A DNA stretch of 64,000 nucleotides from Phragmitibacter sp965284365 (GCA_965284365.1 OZ260079.1:6324001-6388000), one strand, 5' to 3'; numbered from the stretch's first letter, positions 34,135 through 43,857 are shown. The notes: generated by a model not told the origin, from the sequence alone. Translations and numbers: made by a program.

Positions 34135-34575
34135 ATGTCAGAGAATAAATCACCTATCAAAGGCGACGACATTCGGCGCTTCATCCCTCTCTACGCAAAT
34201 CTAAAGCTGACCGCGGGAATAGCGGAACAGCTTCTTGAGAATGCGGCGCGCGTCGTGGATCGCCCACCTAACGAGGAAGATGAGCTGGAAGATGATCGCC
34301 TATCTGGGCGTGTGCTAAGGATAGCGACTGATAGCGCGGAGGCATTGCCCGAGTTGGCAAGTGCGAACGCAGTCCTGGAGCACGGCCTGACAGCACCAGC
34401 TTCGGCAGCTGCAGTGCTCCTCCGGGCGGCGGAAGGTTTGCTGAAGGATGAAAAGGGCCTCCAGCGCTTGGGGCGGGCACTCAGTGAGGCAGAGCAGGAA
34501 CGCATCAAGGCGGCTGATCGTGTACTTCCGGCATTAGAACAAGCCCTGCGAGTGCTCGACCAAATCGGCAAGTAG
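34135..34575 (+). CDS. Helical protein beside the lysin gene
   Basis: 146 residues, starting MSENKSPIKGDDIRRFIPLY. It is almost entirely helical and charged, with heptad-like stretches (LTAGIAEQLLENAARVV, AAAVLLRAAEGLLKDEKGL, RIKAADRVLPALEQALRVL). There is no signal peptide and no membrane span, so it is not a typical holin. It lies 63 bases before the lysin gene on the same strand and is probably cotranscribed. An immunity, chaperone or structural partner role is possible, but nothing in the sequence decides it. I do not recognise the family. Confidence 0.65.
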   Translation: MSENKSPIKGDDIRRFIPLYANLKLTAGIAEQLLENAARVVDRPPNEEDELEDDRLSGRVLRIATDSAEALPELASANAVLEHGLTAPASAAAVLLRAAEGLLKDEKGLQRLGRALSEAEQERIKAADRVLPALEQALRVLDQIGK

Positions 34576-34638
34576 CATCCGGATACGCCAAACAATCATC
34601 TCAGTTCTAACACCAAACTTTTTCAACCTTTTCATATT

Positions 34639-36045
34639 ATGAGCAGCTCCGCTGACCGCCTACGGATGGCAGGTAAAATCGTTGATTTTGAAGCACGCCG
34701 CGACAACCAGGGACGCCTGAGGGTCTATATTCTTCCAGCCGGAGATGGGGGCGGAACCTATGAAGTTGCCGGCATCAATGACCGTTTCCATCCGACAGAA
34801 GCTGCGGCTCTGCGACGGCTCGTGGAGGCTGGTAGATATGACGAAGCGGAAGAGTACGCCAGAAACTTTGTGGCCAGTTACACTGATGCAGGAGACCGCT
34901 GGACGCCATATGACGCCGTGGAAAGCTATCTGCGCGATTGTATATTCAATCGTGGGGCTGGTGGAGCCGCTCGCATCTATCAGATGGCACTGGGGGTAAG
35001 AGTGGATGGCGATGTAGGGCCCATCACTATCGAAGCAGGTGAGCGCGCGCGCGCGCAGCCTCTGTTGCAAGCATTACGCGCCTCACGCGAGCGATACGAA
35101 CGAGAAGTCGTCGGCAGAGACGAGGACAGCCAGTTCTGGCGAGGTTTGGTCAATCGTTGGAACAATGCTTTGGCATTCGCGGAGCAATTTCTGGATCTCG
35201 GAGGCAATACTCGCTCCTCGCCGTCCCGTCAGGCGCGAGGTGCTCGCGCCCTGGCCAAATCAGACCCCGATAGCGAAGTTCTATTGAACCAAGATGATGC
35301 CGAGTTTGAAGAAAAACCGGGGCACCTGCCAATATACGAAGCCAACGAAGAGGAAATGGCCGCTGCAGACGCTGGCGGAGAACGGGAAGCAGCAGCCGCT
35401 GCCGAAGTTGAAGTCGCGCCGGAACCTACCCGCAGAGGAGCCCGCCGCAGCCAGCTGAGAGAAGGCCCATCACCGGCGACGACCGGTGGTTTGAACATCC
35501 AGGTGCTGGACAGTCCGCTTTCCACGCGCACACGCAATGTAAGACCGACTCTGATCGTGCTGCACGCCACTGCAGGCGCCAGCGCCAGATCAAGTATCGA
35601 ACACCTGCGTAATGTCGGTTTCAGCTATCATTACATCATCGCGCGAGATGGGCGGGACGTGGCGCGCACGCGAGATTCGGACGGCTCCGCACCCATCATT
35701 TTCAAATGCGTGGATGATGCTCATCGAGCGGCTCACGTGGGGTCTACGATTCCTGCGCCATCTGGAGAAGGAAGCATCAACCTCTGTTCGATCGGCATCA
35801 GTCTGGCAAACATCCAGAGTGGCGGTGAGAGATACACACCGGGGCAAATCCAAGCGCTGGACGACTTGCTAACGATGCTGACGCGTGCGCATCCTTCCAT
35901 CAGACACCTCACCAATCATGTGACGGTGCAGCCGTGGAATCGCTCGGACCCGCTGAGCATTGACGGACGCGCCCTGGCGGCCGCCCATGGGCTGGAATTC
36001 TTCCAACCTACTGCCCAGCAAATCCGCGATCATCGTCCGAGCTGA
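34639..36045 (+). CDS. Bifunctional lysin: GH108-like muramidase region plus amidase_2
   Basis: 468 residues without a signal peptide. Residues about 10-190 look like the GH108/DUF847 plus peptidoglycan-binding type: PAGDGGGTYEVAGIND, WTPYDAVESYLRDCIFNRGAGGAA and MALGVRVDGDVGPIT, where the last is the peptidoglycan-binding core. A 90-residue acidic, Ala-rich linker follows. Residues about 290-450 are an N-acetylmuramoyl-L-alanine amidase (amidase_2): TLIVLHATAG (first zinc His), SYHYIIARDG, AAHVGS, SIGISLAN and NHVTVQPWNRSDP (second His and Asp). It should cut peptidoglycan at two bonds. Without an export signal it would need a holin, a secretion system or cell lysis. Confidence 0.8.
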   Translation: MSSSADRLRMAGKIVDFEARRDNQGRLRVYILPAGDGGGTYEVAGINDRFHPTEAAALRRLVEAGRYDEAEEYARNFVASYTDAGDRWTPYDAVESYLRDCIFNRGAGGAARIYQMALGVRVDGDVGPITIEAGERARAQPLLQALRASRERYEREVVGRDEDSQFWRGLVNRWNNALAFAEQFLDLGGNTRSSPSRQARGARALAKSDPDSEVLLNQDDAEFEEKPGHLPIYEANEEEMAAADAGGEREAAAAAEVEVAPEPTRRGARRSQLREGPSPATTGGLNIQVLDSPLSTRTRNVRPTLIVLHATAGASARSSIEHLRNVGFSYHYIIARDGRDVARTRDSDGSAPIIFKCVDDAHRAAHVGSTIPAPSGEGSINLCSIGISLANIQSGGERYTPGQIQALDDLLTMLTRAHPSIRHLTNHVTVQPWNRSDPLSIDGRALAAAHGLEFFQPTAQQIRDHRPS

Positions 36046-36374
36046 CTGAGGATCCATCTCGCTACGATTAAAGGTTTCCGCGCAGGCTTCATTTCGCATG
36101 CAAGTCTGGTGACGCTCCAGCGCAAAGCTCCATCCAAGGTGTTGCTTGGGGATGGGTTAGGCTTGGGCCGTACCAAGCGCTTCGCCGCATGATCGGAACA
36201 GCGGACGGTGATGATGGCGAAAGCTAAATCGTCCGGGGGCATGCGCATGTCATGTCATCGGAGAGCACATTTTCCGGAAAGATGCGCTGCAAAAATCTGT
36301 TGTCCTACGACCGCTTTCCTGCATGTGAATGAGCGGCTTGTTTTTGTTTTCGCTTCGACTCGCACCTCACAGCC
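36046..36374. other. Gene-free interval
   Basis: 329 bases with no supported gene or repeat. It holds the upstream control region of the next gene. The minus-strand frame at 36030-36248 has no ribosome site. Confidence 0.35.
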
Positions 36375-37481
36375 ATGAATACTCCACTGAATCGCCGCCA
36401 GTTTATCCACACCTCGGGGCTGGGTCTTGGCCTCGGTTTTACGGGTTTGCAGTTGTCCCCTGTCAGCGCCGAAGAAAAGAAGCCGGCTGCAAAGAAACCG
36501 GCGGTCGCCAAATTCAATCACTATGATGATGCCAAGTTAGTGGCCGGGGAACCGCCTGCCATTGCGGCGGGTTCCTTCACGATCGCCGTGCTGCCAGACA
36601 CGCAGAAGTATTCAAAGGTGAATCCCGATGGCTTTCTGAGTCAAACGGAGTGGATAGCGCAGAACAATGACAAGCGGAATATCGCATGCGTGCTGCATCT
36701 TGGGGACATCACGGACAACAATCTGCCGGACCAGTGGGATCTGGCGCAGCGGGCTCTTACGAAGCTGGATGACAAGGTGCCGTATTTTCTGGCGTTGGGG
36801 AATCACGACTACAGTGAGAACGGTTCCTGCGCTGACCGCACCACGCTGTTCAACACCTACTTCCCTCACACCAAGTTCACCAAGCTATCCACCTTCGGCG
36901 GAGTTTATGACAAGGAGCCGGATCGCTTGGAGAACAGTTTTCACCGCTTTAGCGCTGGCGGCAAAAAGTGGCTGGTCCTCTGTCTGGAATTTGGTCCGCG
37001 GAAAGACGTCATCCGCTGGGCTAATGAGGTAGTGAGCAAGCACCACGACCATGCCGCCATTCTCGTCACGCACTGCTATACTTACTTTGATGACAGCCGC
37101 TATGACTGGAAGCAAAAGGGCACGGCCCAAGGCTGGAACCCGCATGCTTATAAAATGGCAGGCGCGACGAATGACGATGTGTCCGATGGGGAGGAACTCT
37201 GGCAGACTCTGGTGAGCAAGCATCCAAACTTTGTGATGACACTCAATGGCCATGTCCTGGAAGATGGTCTGGGCCGGGTGACGTCCGAGGCGAATGGCCG
37301 GCAGATTCATCAGATGCTGGTCAATTTTCAAATGCGTCCGCAGGGTGGCGATGCGTGGATGCGGTTGATTGAAATGAAAGCGGATGGCAGCGCTGCGGTG
37401 TGTGATTTCTCACCGCAACGCAACGAATGCAATATGGCGGAAGAGAACTGCTTCAATCTGCAACTGGCACAGATTGCCTAA
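36375..37481 (+). CDS. Tat-exported metallophosphoesterase
   Basis: 368 residues. MNTPLNRRQFIHTSGLGLGLGF is a twin-arginine signal. The calcineurin-like metallophosphoesterase motifs follow in order: IAVLPDTQKY (D-x-H position altered to D-T-Q), CVLHLGDITDNN (GDxxD), FLALGNHDYS (GNHD), VTHCYTYFDD and MTLNGHVLEDG (GH at the metal site). The first motif has Gln where His is common, which some family branches tolerate. It should hydrolyse phosphate esters outside the cytoplasm using two metal ions. A second Tat-exported phosphatase gene follows 80 bases later on the same strand. Confidence 0.85.
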   Translation: MNTPLNRRQFIHTSGLGLGLGFTGLQLSPVSAEEKKPAAKKPAVAKFNHYDDAKLVAGEPPAIAAGSFTIAVLPDTQKYSKVNPDGFLSQTEWIAQNNDKRNIACVLHLGDITDNNLPDQWDLAQRALTKLDDKVPYFLALGNHDYSENGSCADRTTLFNTYFPHTKFTKLSTFGGVYDKEPDRLENSFHRFSAGGKKWLVLCLEFGPRKDVIRWANEVVSKHHDHAAILVTHCYTYFDDSRYDWKQKGTAQGWNPHAYKMAGATNDDVSDGEELWQTLVSKHPNFVMTLNGHVLEDGLGRVTSEANGRQIHQMLVNFQMRPQGGDAWMRLIEMKADGSAAVCDFSPQRNECNMAEENCFNLQLAQIA

Positions 37482-37560
37482 CTGCCAGTTGCAGCTAACC
37501 ACAGCAGACAATGTCGCAATCCTTCGATTGATTCTCACCTCATCCCCTGCCCCGTCTTCA

Positions 37561-39000
37561 ATGCCCAATTCCTCCCGCACCTCCCGTCGCCAGTTCATTA
37601 TGGCATCATCGCTGGCGTCGTCCTCAGTTTTACTGGGAGTTGAGAGTGCTCCAGAAACGACGGCGCCACCTAAAATCAGCCTCGCGCCCAAGGAGGTTTA
37701 TGCACCTGTGCCTGCCATTCTTCCCATCCCGGGACCGGCTTTTCTGCATGCAGGGCCGATGGTTGGCCACGTGAGCAGCCGGTCCGCGAAGCTCTGGGCG
37801 AAGAGCTCGAATGCCTGTCGCTTGGAGTTTAAAATTGGGTTGCAGGCCGATCTGTCAGATGCGCGGCTTCTTGCGGGTCAGACCGCTGAGGAAGCCTCAT
37901 CCTTCACGGCTCAGGTGGAAGCCGGGGATCTGACGCCCGCCACTCGGTACTACTATGCTCCGTGTGTGGACGGGGCGATTGCCGTGTCGCGCCCTTATCC
38001 GTTCTTCGAGACTGCTCCCGCGGAGGGCACCAAAGGAAAGCTGCGATTCGCCTTTGGCTCCTGTGTGGGACGGCGTGGTCATTGCGCGGCAGCGGCATTT
38101 GGTGAGATGGCCGCTCGCTCCAACTTCGACCTGCTTCTCATGCTGGGTGACAATCATTACGGTGACACCACCGACCCCGCACTCCTGAGAGACCACTATC
38201 ATATGTTTCGCACGGTGGACGGCTTCGAAAAGATCGCACGCGAGAAGCCGGTGTATGCCATCTGGGACGACCATGACTTCGGCCCCAACAATTCCGATGG
38301 TCAGACGGCGGGCAAAGAAGGCAGCCTCGCTGTCTTCAAACAATGGTGGGCGAATCCCGGCTACGGTGAAGAGGGAAATCCCGGATGTTATTACCGGTTC
38401 AGCCGCGGTGAAGTGGATTTCATCATGCTGGACAGCCGCTACTATCGCACGCCTAACAAGGCACCCGAGGACGGCCAGAAAACGATGCTGGGAGCACGTC
38501 AGTTGTCGTGGGTGAAACATCAGCTTCTCGAATCCAAAGCTGCTTTCAAGGTGGTCGCCTGCGGCAGCGAATGGCAGAGCATGACTCAGCCAGACTGCTG
38601 GTCATCTTTTGCCAGAGAGCGTCAGGAGATTTTTGATTATATCACAAAGCACGAGATCAAGGGCGTCGTCCTGCTCTCCGGCGACCGCCACTTCACCGCT
38701 GGTTACCAAATCCAGGATCGGTTTCTGGAATTCACGACCGGCCCGCTCGGCAGTGATAACGCAACGCTACGTGAGAACCCGGAACGCTTTACAGGAGCCG
38801 ATGAAGGCAAGATGTGGATGGTGTTGGAACTCGATACTGCGGCATCACCCCCAGCGCTGAATTATGAAATCTGGATGGCTGGTGGCGGCCTACTGGAACG
38901 CCGGGAACTCAGCTACGATGAGGTCAGTGGGAAGGCGAAGATAGCCCCTACCCCGATGCCTCTGCGACCGGTGCGCATGGAAAAGAAGGAAAATCGGTAA
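37561..39000 (+). CDS. Tat-exported PhoD-like alkaline phosphatase family protein
   Basis: 479 residues from the ATG at 37561. The N-terminus MPNSSRTSRRQFIMASSLAS is a twin-arginine signal. A fibronectin-like N-domain of PhoD proteins is seen at about 55-150 (LTPATRYYYAPCVDG), then the catalytic PhoD domain: LRFAFGSCVGRR, LLLMLGDNHYGDTTD, VYAIWDDHDFGPNNSDG, VDFIMLDSRYYRTP and GVVLLSGDRHFTAGY. These carry the metal-binding Asp, Asn and His residues. PhoD enzymes cleave phosphodiesters or phosphomonoesters at the cell surface. A longer ORF start at 37384 overlaps the upstream gene and has no signal peptide, so it was rejected. Confidence 0.9.
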   Translation: MPNSSRTSRRQFIMASSLASSSVLLGVESAPETTAPPKISLAPKEVYAPVPAILPIPGPAFLHAGPMVGHVSSRSAKLWAKSSNACRLEFKIGLQADLSDARLLAGQTAEEASSFTAQVEAGDLTPATRYYYAPCVDGAIAVSRPYPFFETAPAEGTKGKLRFAFGSCVGRRGHCAAAAFGEMAARSNFDLLLMLGDNHYGDTTDPALLRDHYHMFRTVDGFEKIAREKPVYAIWDDHDFGPNNSDGQTAGKEGSLAVFKQWWANPGYGEEGNPGCYYRFSRGEVDFIMLDSRYYRTPNKAPEDGQKTMLGARQLSWVKHQLLESKAAFKVVACGSEWQSMTQPDCWSSFARERQEIFDYITKHEIKGVVLLSGDRHFTAGYQIQDRFLEFTTGPLGSDNATLRENPERFTGADEGKMWMVLELDTAASPPALNYEIWMAGGGLLERRELSYDEVSGKAKIAPTPMPLRPVRMEKKENR

Positions 39001-39098
39001 CGCTTTTCTCCGGGGTGGGGATTACTGGCAAGGTAGCTATTGCCCCAAGGTCCTATGGACAGCGGAACCAGCTTGCGTGAACCTCACGTGTCAGCCGA

Positions 39099-39123
39099 GG
39101 AAAATTCGGACCTGACACCTTCC
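39099..39123 (-). repeat. REP-like motif upstream of sulfatase
   Basis: Read on the minus strand it is gggaaggtgtcaggtccg, then aattttcc. The GTGTCAGGTCC core resembles RAYT-associated repeats and is related in style, not identical, to copies A-D near 10-14 kb. Confidence 0.35.
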
Positions 39124-39138
39124 CACTCAACTAATCAC

Positions 39139-41493
39139 ATGAGAAATAAACTGCGCCGCTTTTTCGCCGCCTTCAGCTTTGTGTTCTGTGCTGTCAATGT
39201 CTCGTCCGCAGGCGCCCAGGACCAGCTTGATCGCACCGTGTTGCCAATTCATGAACCAAAGACGGAACCCATCAGCACCCTCGATGCACGCGATGCGAAA
39301 GCGCCGCCGCGTTTCGAAGTGACAGCTCCAAAAGGCGCGCCGAATGTCGTGATAGTCCTGATCGATGACTTCGGTTTTGGCGGCAGCAGCGCCTTCGGCG
39401 GGCCAATCAAAATGCCGACCCTGGAGAAGCTCGCCGCCAGTGGCGTGAAGTACAACCGCTTCCACACCACGGCGCTATGCAGCCCCACCCGCACGGCATT
39501 GCTTACGGGTCACAATCACCATGCCAACAATGCGGGGGCAATCATGGAGCTGGCTACAGCGTTTCCGGGCAACACCGGCATCCGGCCAAAGAGCATCACA
39601 ACATTGGCCGAGATTCTACGCCAGAACGGCTACAGCACGGGCGCGTTCGGCAAATACCACGAGACGCCGCCTTGGGAGGTGTCAGTATCCGGCCCTATGG
39701 ACCGCTGGCCCACGGGATCGGGCTTCGAAAAGTTCTACGGTTTCATCGGCGGCGAGACCAACATGTGGGCGCCCGCCATCTATGATGGCATCACGCGCGT
39801 CGAATATGCGCAGACACCCGACTACCACTTCACGGTGGATATGACCAATCAGGCAATCAACTGGGTCAGCGCCCAACAAGCTCTGACGCCCGACAAGCCA
39901 TTCTATATGTATTTCGCCACTGGCGCCACCCATGCACCGCACCATGCGCCGAAGGAGTGGATCGCCAAATACAAAGGCCAATTCAACGGCGGCTGGGACA
40001 AACTGCGCGAGGAAACCTTTGAGCGTCAGAAGAAGCTCGGCGTCATCCCTGCCGATACAAAGCTGACACCCCGGCCCGCTGAGATCCCTGCATGGGACGA
40101 TATGACTGCCGATCAGAAGCGGCTTTTCGAACGCCAGATGGAAACCTTCGCCGGGTTCGCCGAACACACTGACTACGAAGTGGGGCGTCTGGTTGCGCAG
40201 TTGGAGTCCATCGGTGAGTTGGATAACACCCTCTTTTTCTACATCGTGGGGGACAATGGAGCGAGCGCTGAAGGCGGCCCCGAAGGAGCCTATAACGAGA
40301 TGATGGCGCTCAACGGCATCATCGGCAAAGCAGACCAGATGATGGAGCACATCGATGAGTGGGGCGGTCCCAATACCTTCCCGCACTTTGCCATCGGCTG
40401 GGCTCTTGCCTGCAACACGCCTTTCCAATGGACCAAGCAGGTGGCCAGCCACTTTGGCGGCACCCGCAACGGCATGGTGATGCACTGGCCCAAAGGCATC
40501 AAAGCCAAAGGCGAAGTCCGCAGTCAGTTTCATCACGTCATAGACATCGCGCCCACGGCATTGGAGGCGGCCAAGTTGCCACAACCCAAGACCGTGAATG
40601 GCGTGGCGCAGCGCCCGATGGATGGCGTATCGATGCTTTATTCGGCTGATGATCCCAAGGCCGCTGACCGTCGCACGACACAGTATTTCGAGATGTTCGG
40701 CAATCGGGGCATTTACCATAACGGTTGGGTGGCCTGCACCCGCCACTCGATTCCCTGGGTGGCTACAAAGCTGCCAGCGCTGAAGGACGATGTGTGGGAG
40801 CTGTACAATGTCGACGAAGACTTTAGCCAGGCGAACAACCTGGCCAAAGCAAATCCCGCCAAGCTCAAGGAGCTTCAGGCCGTGTTTGAGAAAGAAGCGC
40901 TGCGGAACGATGTCTTCCCCATCGACGACCGCCGCTTCGAACGTTTCAACCCGCTCCTGGCAGGCCGGCCCGATTTGTTGAACGGACGCAAGATCCTCAC
41001 AGTGTACCCCGGCATGACCGGCATGCTCGAGAACGCTTTCATCAATGTGAAGGGCGTGCATCATACGATCACTGCCGAGGTCGAACTTAAGGACGACAAG
41101 ACGAGCGGCGTGATCCTGGCGCAGGCGGGTTACTTCGGTGGCTGGACTCTATACATGAAGGACGGCAAAGCCCAGCATGAATACAATTTCTTCGGCATTG
41201 AACGTACACGGATCGGTGGTCAATCAGCCCTCGCACCCGGCAAACACACGATCTCTTATGAGTTCCTGCCCGATGCCGCCAAACCCGGCACTGGTGGAAA
41301 ATCCATCGTAAGTGTCGATGGCAAGAAAGTAGCGGAAGGGCAGATTCCCAAAACCCAGCCATTCATGTTCTCAGCTGATGAAGGCGCTGACGTCGGCCTG
41401 GACGCCGAAACGAATGTATCCACCGACTACAAGCCGGGTCTGCCCAGCGCCTTCACTGGTAAAATCATTAAGGTCACGGTAGAGCAAAAGTAA
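39139..41493 (+). CDS. Secreted arylsulfatase
   Basis: 784 residues from the ATG at 39139. Signal peptide near residues 1-28 (RRFFAAFSFVFCAVNVSSAGAQ). The sulfatase fold starts VVIVLIDDFGFGG (metal Asp pair), and the signature ALCSPTRTALLTG has Cys114, the residue converted to formylglycine by a maturase. GATHAPHHAPKEW and IVGDNGASAEGGPEG complete the metal site. It resembles the long Pseudomonas-type arylsulfatases. The last 120 residues are a beta-sandwich (TAEVELKDDKTSGVILAQAG) that may bind sugars. No maturase gene is visible. It cleaves sulfate esters, probably from a polysaccharide, and lies before an outer-membrane barrel gene. Confidence 0.95.
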   Translation: MRNKLRRFFAAFSFVFCAVNVSSAGAQDQLDRTVLPIHEPKTEPISTLDARDAKAPPRFEVTAPKGAPNVVIVLIDDFGFGGSSAFGGPIKMPTLEKLAASGVKYNRFHTTALCSPTRTALLTGHNHHANNAGAIMELATAFPGNTGIRPKSITTLAEILRQNGYSTGAFGKYHETPPWEVSVSGPMDRWPTGSGFEKFYGFIGGETNMWAPAIYDGITRVEYAQTPDYHFTVDMTNQAINWVSAQQALTPDKPFYMYFATGATHAPHHAPKEWIAKYKGQFNGGWDKLREETFERQKKLGVIPADTKLTPRPAEIPAWDDMTADQKRLFERQMETFAGFAEHTDYEVGRLVAQLESIGELDNTLFFYIVGDNGASAEGGPEGAYNEMMALNGIIGKADQMMEHIDEWGGPNTFPHFAIGWALACNTPFQWTKQVASHFGGTRNGMVMHWPKGIKAKGEVRSQFHHVIDIAPTALEAAKLPQPKTVNGVAQRPMDGVSMLYSADDPKAADRRTTQYFEMFGNRGIYHNGWVACTRHSIPWVATKLPALKDDVWELYNVDEDFSQANNLAKANPAKLKELQAVFEKEALRNDVFPIDDRRFERFNPLLAGRPDLLNGRKILTVYPGMTGMLENAFINVKGVHHTITAEVELKDDKTSGVILAQAGYFGGWTLYMKDGKAQHEYNFFGIERTRIGGQSALAPGKHTISYEFLPDAAKPGTGGKSIVSVDGKKVAEGQIPKTQPFMFSADEGADVGLDAETNVSTDYKPGLPSAFTGKIIKVTVEQK

Positions 41494-41534
41494 CTTGTGG
41501 AGTATCTGGCGCTTACTTATTTCGCCATAAGTTA
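41491..41534 (+). terminator. Weak hairpin at sulfatase stop
   Basis: TAACTT (41491-41496, including the stop) pairs with AAGTTA (41529-41534), and TGGCG pairs with CGCCA inside. There is a large unpaired asymmetry and no T run, so it is only a possible terminator. Confidence 0.3.
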
Positions 41535-41566
41535 ATTCAATCCCACGCTTCATCCTCACCATCATC

Positions 41567-42343
41567 ATGAAAATGAAATTGATCCAAATCATCACACTTC
41601 TCACCCTGACTGCCTCCGCGCACGCTGGTTTAGACGTTTCCAAGACTTCAATAACAACCGCTCCTCCGGAGGAAGAATGGCACTTTCGCTTCGCTCCTTA
41701 CGCCTGGGTCACCGCCATCGATGGTGATGTCAGCGTGGGACCGCTGAGCGCTCCCATTGACGTCAGCATGATGGATACTCTTGAGGAAATGGAATTGGCG
41801 GCCATGGGCATCATTGAGGCTTCTTATGGACGCTGGTCCGTCGGTGTCGATGTAATCTATGGCAAGGTTTCGCAGGATATCGGTGGCGGTGGCTTGATCT
41901 TCGACAGTTTCCGCTATGAGCAGAAACAGTGGATCATCACTCCGGTCGTGGGGTATCGCGTGATCGAGAAGGACGATTATCACATGGACATCGTGGCAGG
42001 CGCCCGCGTCATGGCATTGGAAGCGGAATTGACCGGACGCTTTGTGGGACCTGGAGAAATCAGTGCCACACGGGACACGGCGTGGATTGATCCTCTAGTC
42101 GGTATTCGTGGGCAGGCTGACTTTAACGACAAGGCGTTTTTCCGTTACTACGGTGACATCGGCGGCTTTGGTGCAAGTTCTGAACTCACCTGGCAGGCCT
42201 TCGCAGGCTTGGGCTATAACTGCACGCCATCCGTAAGTTTGCTGGCCGGCTATCGTGCTATTGGGGATGACTACGAAGAAGGAAACTTTGAGTTGGATAC
42301 CGTCTCCCATGGTCCCGTGCTCGGCGTGGAGATTCGCTGGTAA
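41567..42343 (+). CDS. Outer-membrane beta-barrel protein
   Basis: 258 residues. Signal peptide MKMKLIQIITLLTLTASAHAG. After a short polar linker come alternating amphipathic strands: WHFRFAPYAWVTAIDGDVSV, MELAAMGIIEASYGRWSVGVDVIYG, WIITPVVGYRVIEKDDYHMDIVAGARVM, TAWIDPLVGIRGQADFN, YYGDIGGFGASSELTWQAFAGLGYN and VSLLAGYRAIGDDY, ending at VEIRW with a C-terminal aromatic. That pattern fits an 8 to 10-strand barrel of the OmpA/YadA-like type in the outer membrane. No ligand can be deduced. A terminator hairpin follows the stop. Confidence 0.8.
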   Translation: MKMKLIQIITLLTLTASAHAGLDVSKTSITTAPPEEEWHFRFAPYAWVTAIDGDVSVGPLSAPIDVSMMDTLEEMELAAMGIIEASYGRWSVGVDVIYGKVSQDIGGGGLIFDSFRYEQKQWIITPVVGYRVIEKDDYHMDIVAGARVMALEAELTGRFVGPGEISATRDTAWIDPLVGIRGQADFNDKAFFRYYGDIGGFGASSELTWQAFAGLGYNCTPSVSLLAGYRAIGDDYEEGNFELDTVSHGPVLGVEIRW

Positions 42344-42377
42344 CCATTTCACACTACGCCAGAAAAAAGTTAACAAT

Positions 42378-42413
42378 GCCCGGCGTGAGGATTCTCCGCC
42401 GGGCTATTTTTTT
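42378..42413. terminator. Rho-independent terminator between convergent genes
   Basis: Stem GCCCGGCG (42378-42385) with CGCCGGGC (42397-42404), followed by TATTTTTTT to 42413. A-rich sequence on the other side (42361-42369) lets it work for the minus strand as well. The minus-strand gene stops inside the T run. Confidence 0.85.
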
Positions 42414-43798
42414 GGCGACGGTTTGGCCGTGTCTGGCGGCAATTCCCCGCGCAGCAGTTTGCCTCCCGCGCCGGTGAGTTGGAGGTAGTAGTCCGAGGGC
42501 AATCCTTCGTAGGTGACAAAACTGGCCTCGGTCGACTTCGGGGCATCGTTGGTGCACTTGAAGATGGCCGTGGCCTCGTCCACCTCATCAAACATGGCCA
42601 CGTAAAGCATGGTGGCTCCGGCGCGTTTGGCGTGCTGAAACTGAGTCCAGTAGAAGTCGCCCTTAAGGCGCGGGATGACATTGGAGGGGGCGTGCCGGTA
42701 CATGTTGCGCCAGGAGAAGCCGGGGTAGAGCACGGGCAGATAGTCGATCCCTGCTTTGGCACACCACGCGATATCGGGAACCATCACGGTCTCTGCATGA
42801 GTCGCAACGCCCGGCACCGTGCCGTAGCGCCCGATAGTCCAGGGGCTGACTACATCGGCCAGCTTCATCACCTCATGCAATGCTGGGGATGAAATGGCAT
42901 CGCCAGTCAGTTTCCGCCAATAAGCTGGTATGCCCAACATGACTGAGCAGTTATCAGCCTTCAAAGCTTCAATCAGCTTCCTGCTCTCCGCCAGTGGGGT
43001 GGCGCCCTTGTCACTGAAGCCAATGCCGAACACCGCCACGAGCGGCTTGCCACGATGATGCAGATAGGCGGGATCTTCGCCCAGCTTCATCTTGGATCGC
43101 AGGTTGCGCCAGTCTTCGATGACCGCTTCGATCTTCACTGATCCCAAGCCCGTGAGATCATACATCAGCGCATAAGTGCGACCGGAAAGGTTCGCAGCAT
43201 CGCGACTATGAGACAGCACCGTGTTGGTATGCTGCAGGATTTTGGGCGTGATCACACCATTACCGAACCGCTGCACAAAAGCGCCGTCGATGCCGTAGTC
43301 CCGCATCCATACAAAGTGCCGCTGCACGGTAGCCTTGTTATAAGAACTGAAGACCTGCGCCACCCGGCCGTCCGCGTGTTTCAGGGATGTGTTGTATAGT
43401 TCTTCCGTGGCATACTCCGTAACATCAGGCCAGAGGTCTACCTTGATGTTCGCCTCAGTGGGCAGGCGCTCATCCCGCGTCCAATGCGTCCAGCCACGAT
43501 TCGCACCATCACCTTCGCAATTAAACCATCCCTGGTAGCCACACATCACTTTACCCGTGAGAGTCGCGGTATTCACGCCAGGACGAGATTCGCCCGCAAA
43601 AGGATGAAGCGTAGCCAGGATTGCCGCCGCCTCCTGTGTCCCCTGGGCGGTCGCTTTTGGCATGAACCACATGCTTGCAACACCCACAAGGGTGGTGAGG
43701 AGGAATCTTGCAAGGAAGGGCAACATGACGCTGCGACTCATGGAGCCCATTGTCATCAAGCCATTGTTTCTCTGGCGATCTACGCTGTTTTCATTCAC
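42404..43798 (-). CDS. Secreted GH71/GH99-like protein
   Basis: 464 residues; an ATG at 43741 (MSRSVMLPFLARFLLTTLVG) may be the real start before the signal peptide. The protein matches the GH71/GH99-like domain often annotated as a xylosidase or arabinosidase: VMCGYQGWFNCEGDGANRGWTHW, VQRHFVWMRDYGIDGAFVQRFGN, RTYALMYDLTGLGSVK, KPLVAVFGIGFSDKG and MLGIPAYWRKLTGDA, with the barrel ending MLYVAMFDEVDEATAIFK. GH99 enzymes are endo-mannosidases, but the exact sugar here is unknown. Its stop codon overlaps the terminator that also ends the barrel gene on the other strand. Confidence 0.8.
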   Translation of the reverse strand: MNENSVDRQRNNGLMTMGSMSRSVMLPFLARFLLTTLVGVASMWFMPKATAQGTQEAAAILATLHPFAGESRPGVNTATLTGKVMCGYQGWFNCEGDGANRGWTHWTRDERLPTEANIKVDLWPDVTEYATEELYNTSLKHADGRVAQVFSSYNKATVQRHFVWMRDYGIDGAFVQRFGNGVITPKILQHTNTVLSHSRDAANLSGRTYALMYDLTGLGSVKIEAVIEDWRNLRSKMKLGEDPAYLHHRGKPLVAVFGIGFSDKGATPLAESRKLIEALKADNCSVMLGIPAYWRKLTGDAISSPALHEVMKLADVVSPWTIGRYGTVPGVATHAETVMVPDIAWCAKAGIDYLPVLYPGFSWRNMYRHAPSNVIPRLKGDFYWTQFQHAKRAGATMLYVAMFDEVDEATAIFKCTNDAPKSTEASFVTYEGLPSDYYLQLTGAGGKLLRGELPPDTAKPSPKK

Positions 43799-43857
43799 GC
43801 GTCAGAATGGTGCCGCGGCGTCATCGATTTGCAAGACAACGGAGCTGAGCAATTGCT

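Noticed and set aside
35040..35056. Run of GC dinucleotides as a Z-DNA or regulatory site
   Set aside because: It lies inside the lysin coding sequence and encodes ordinary Arg/Ala codons.
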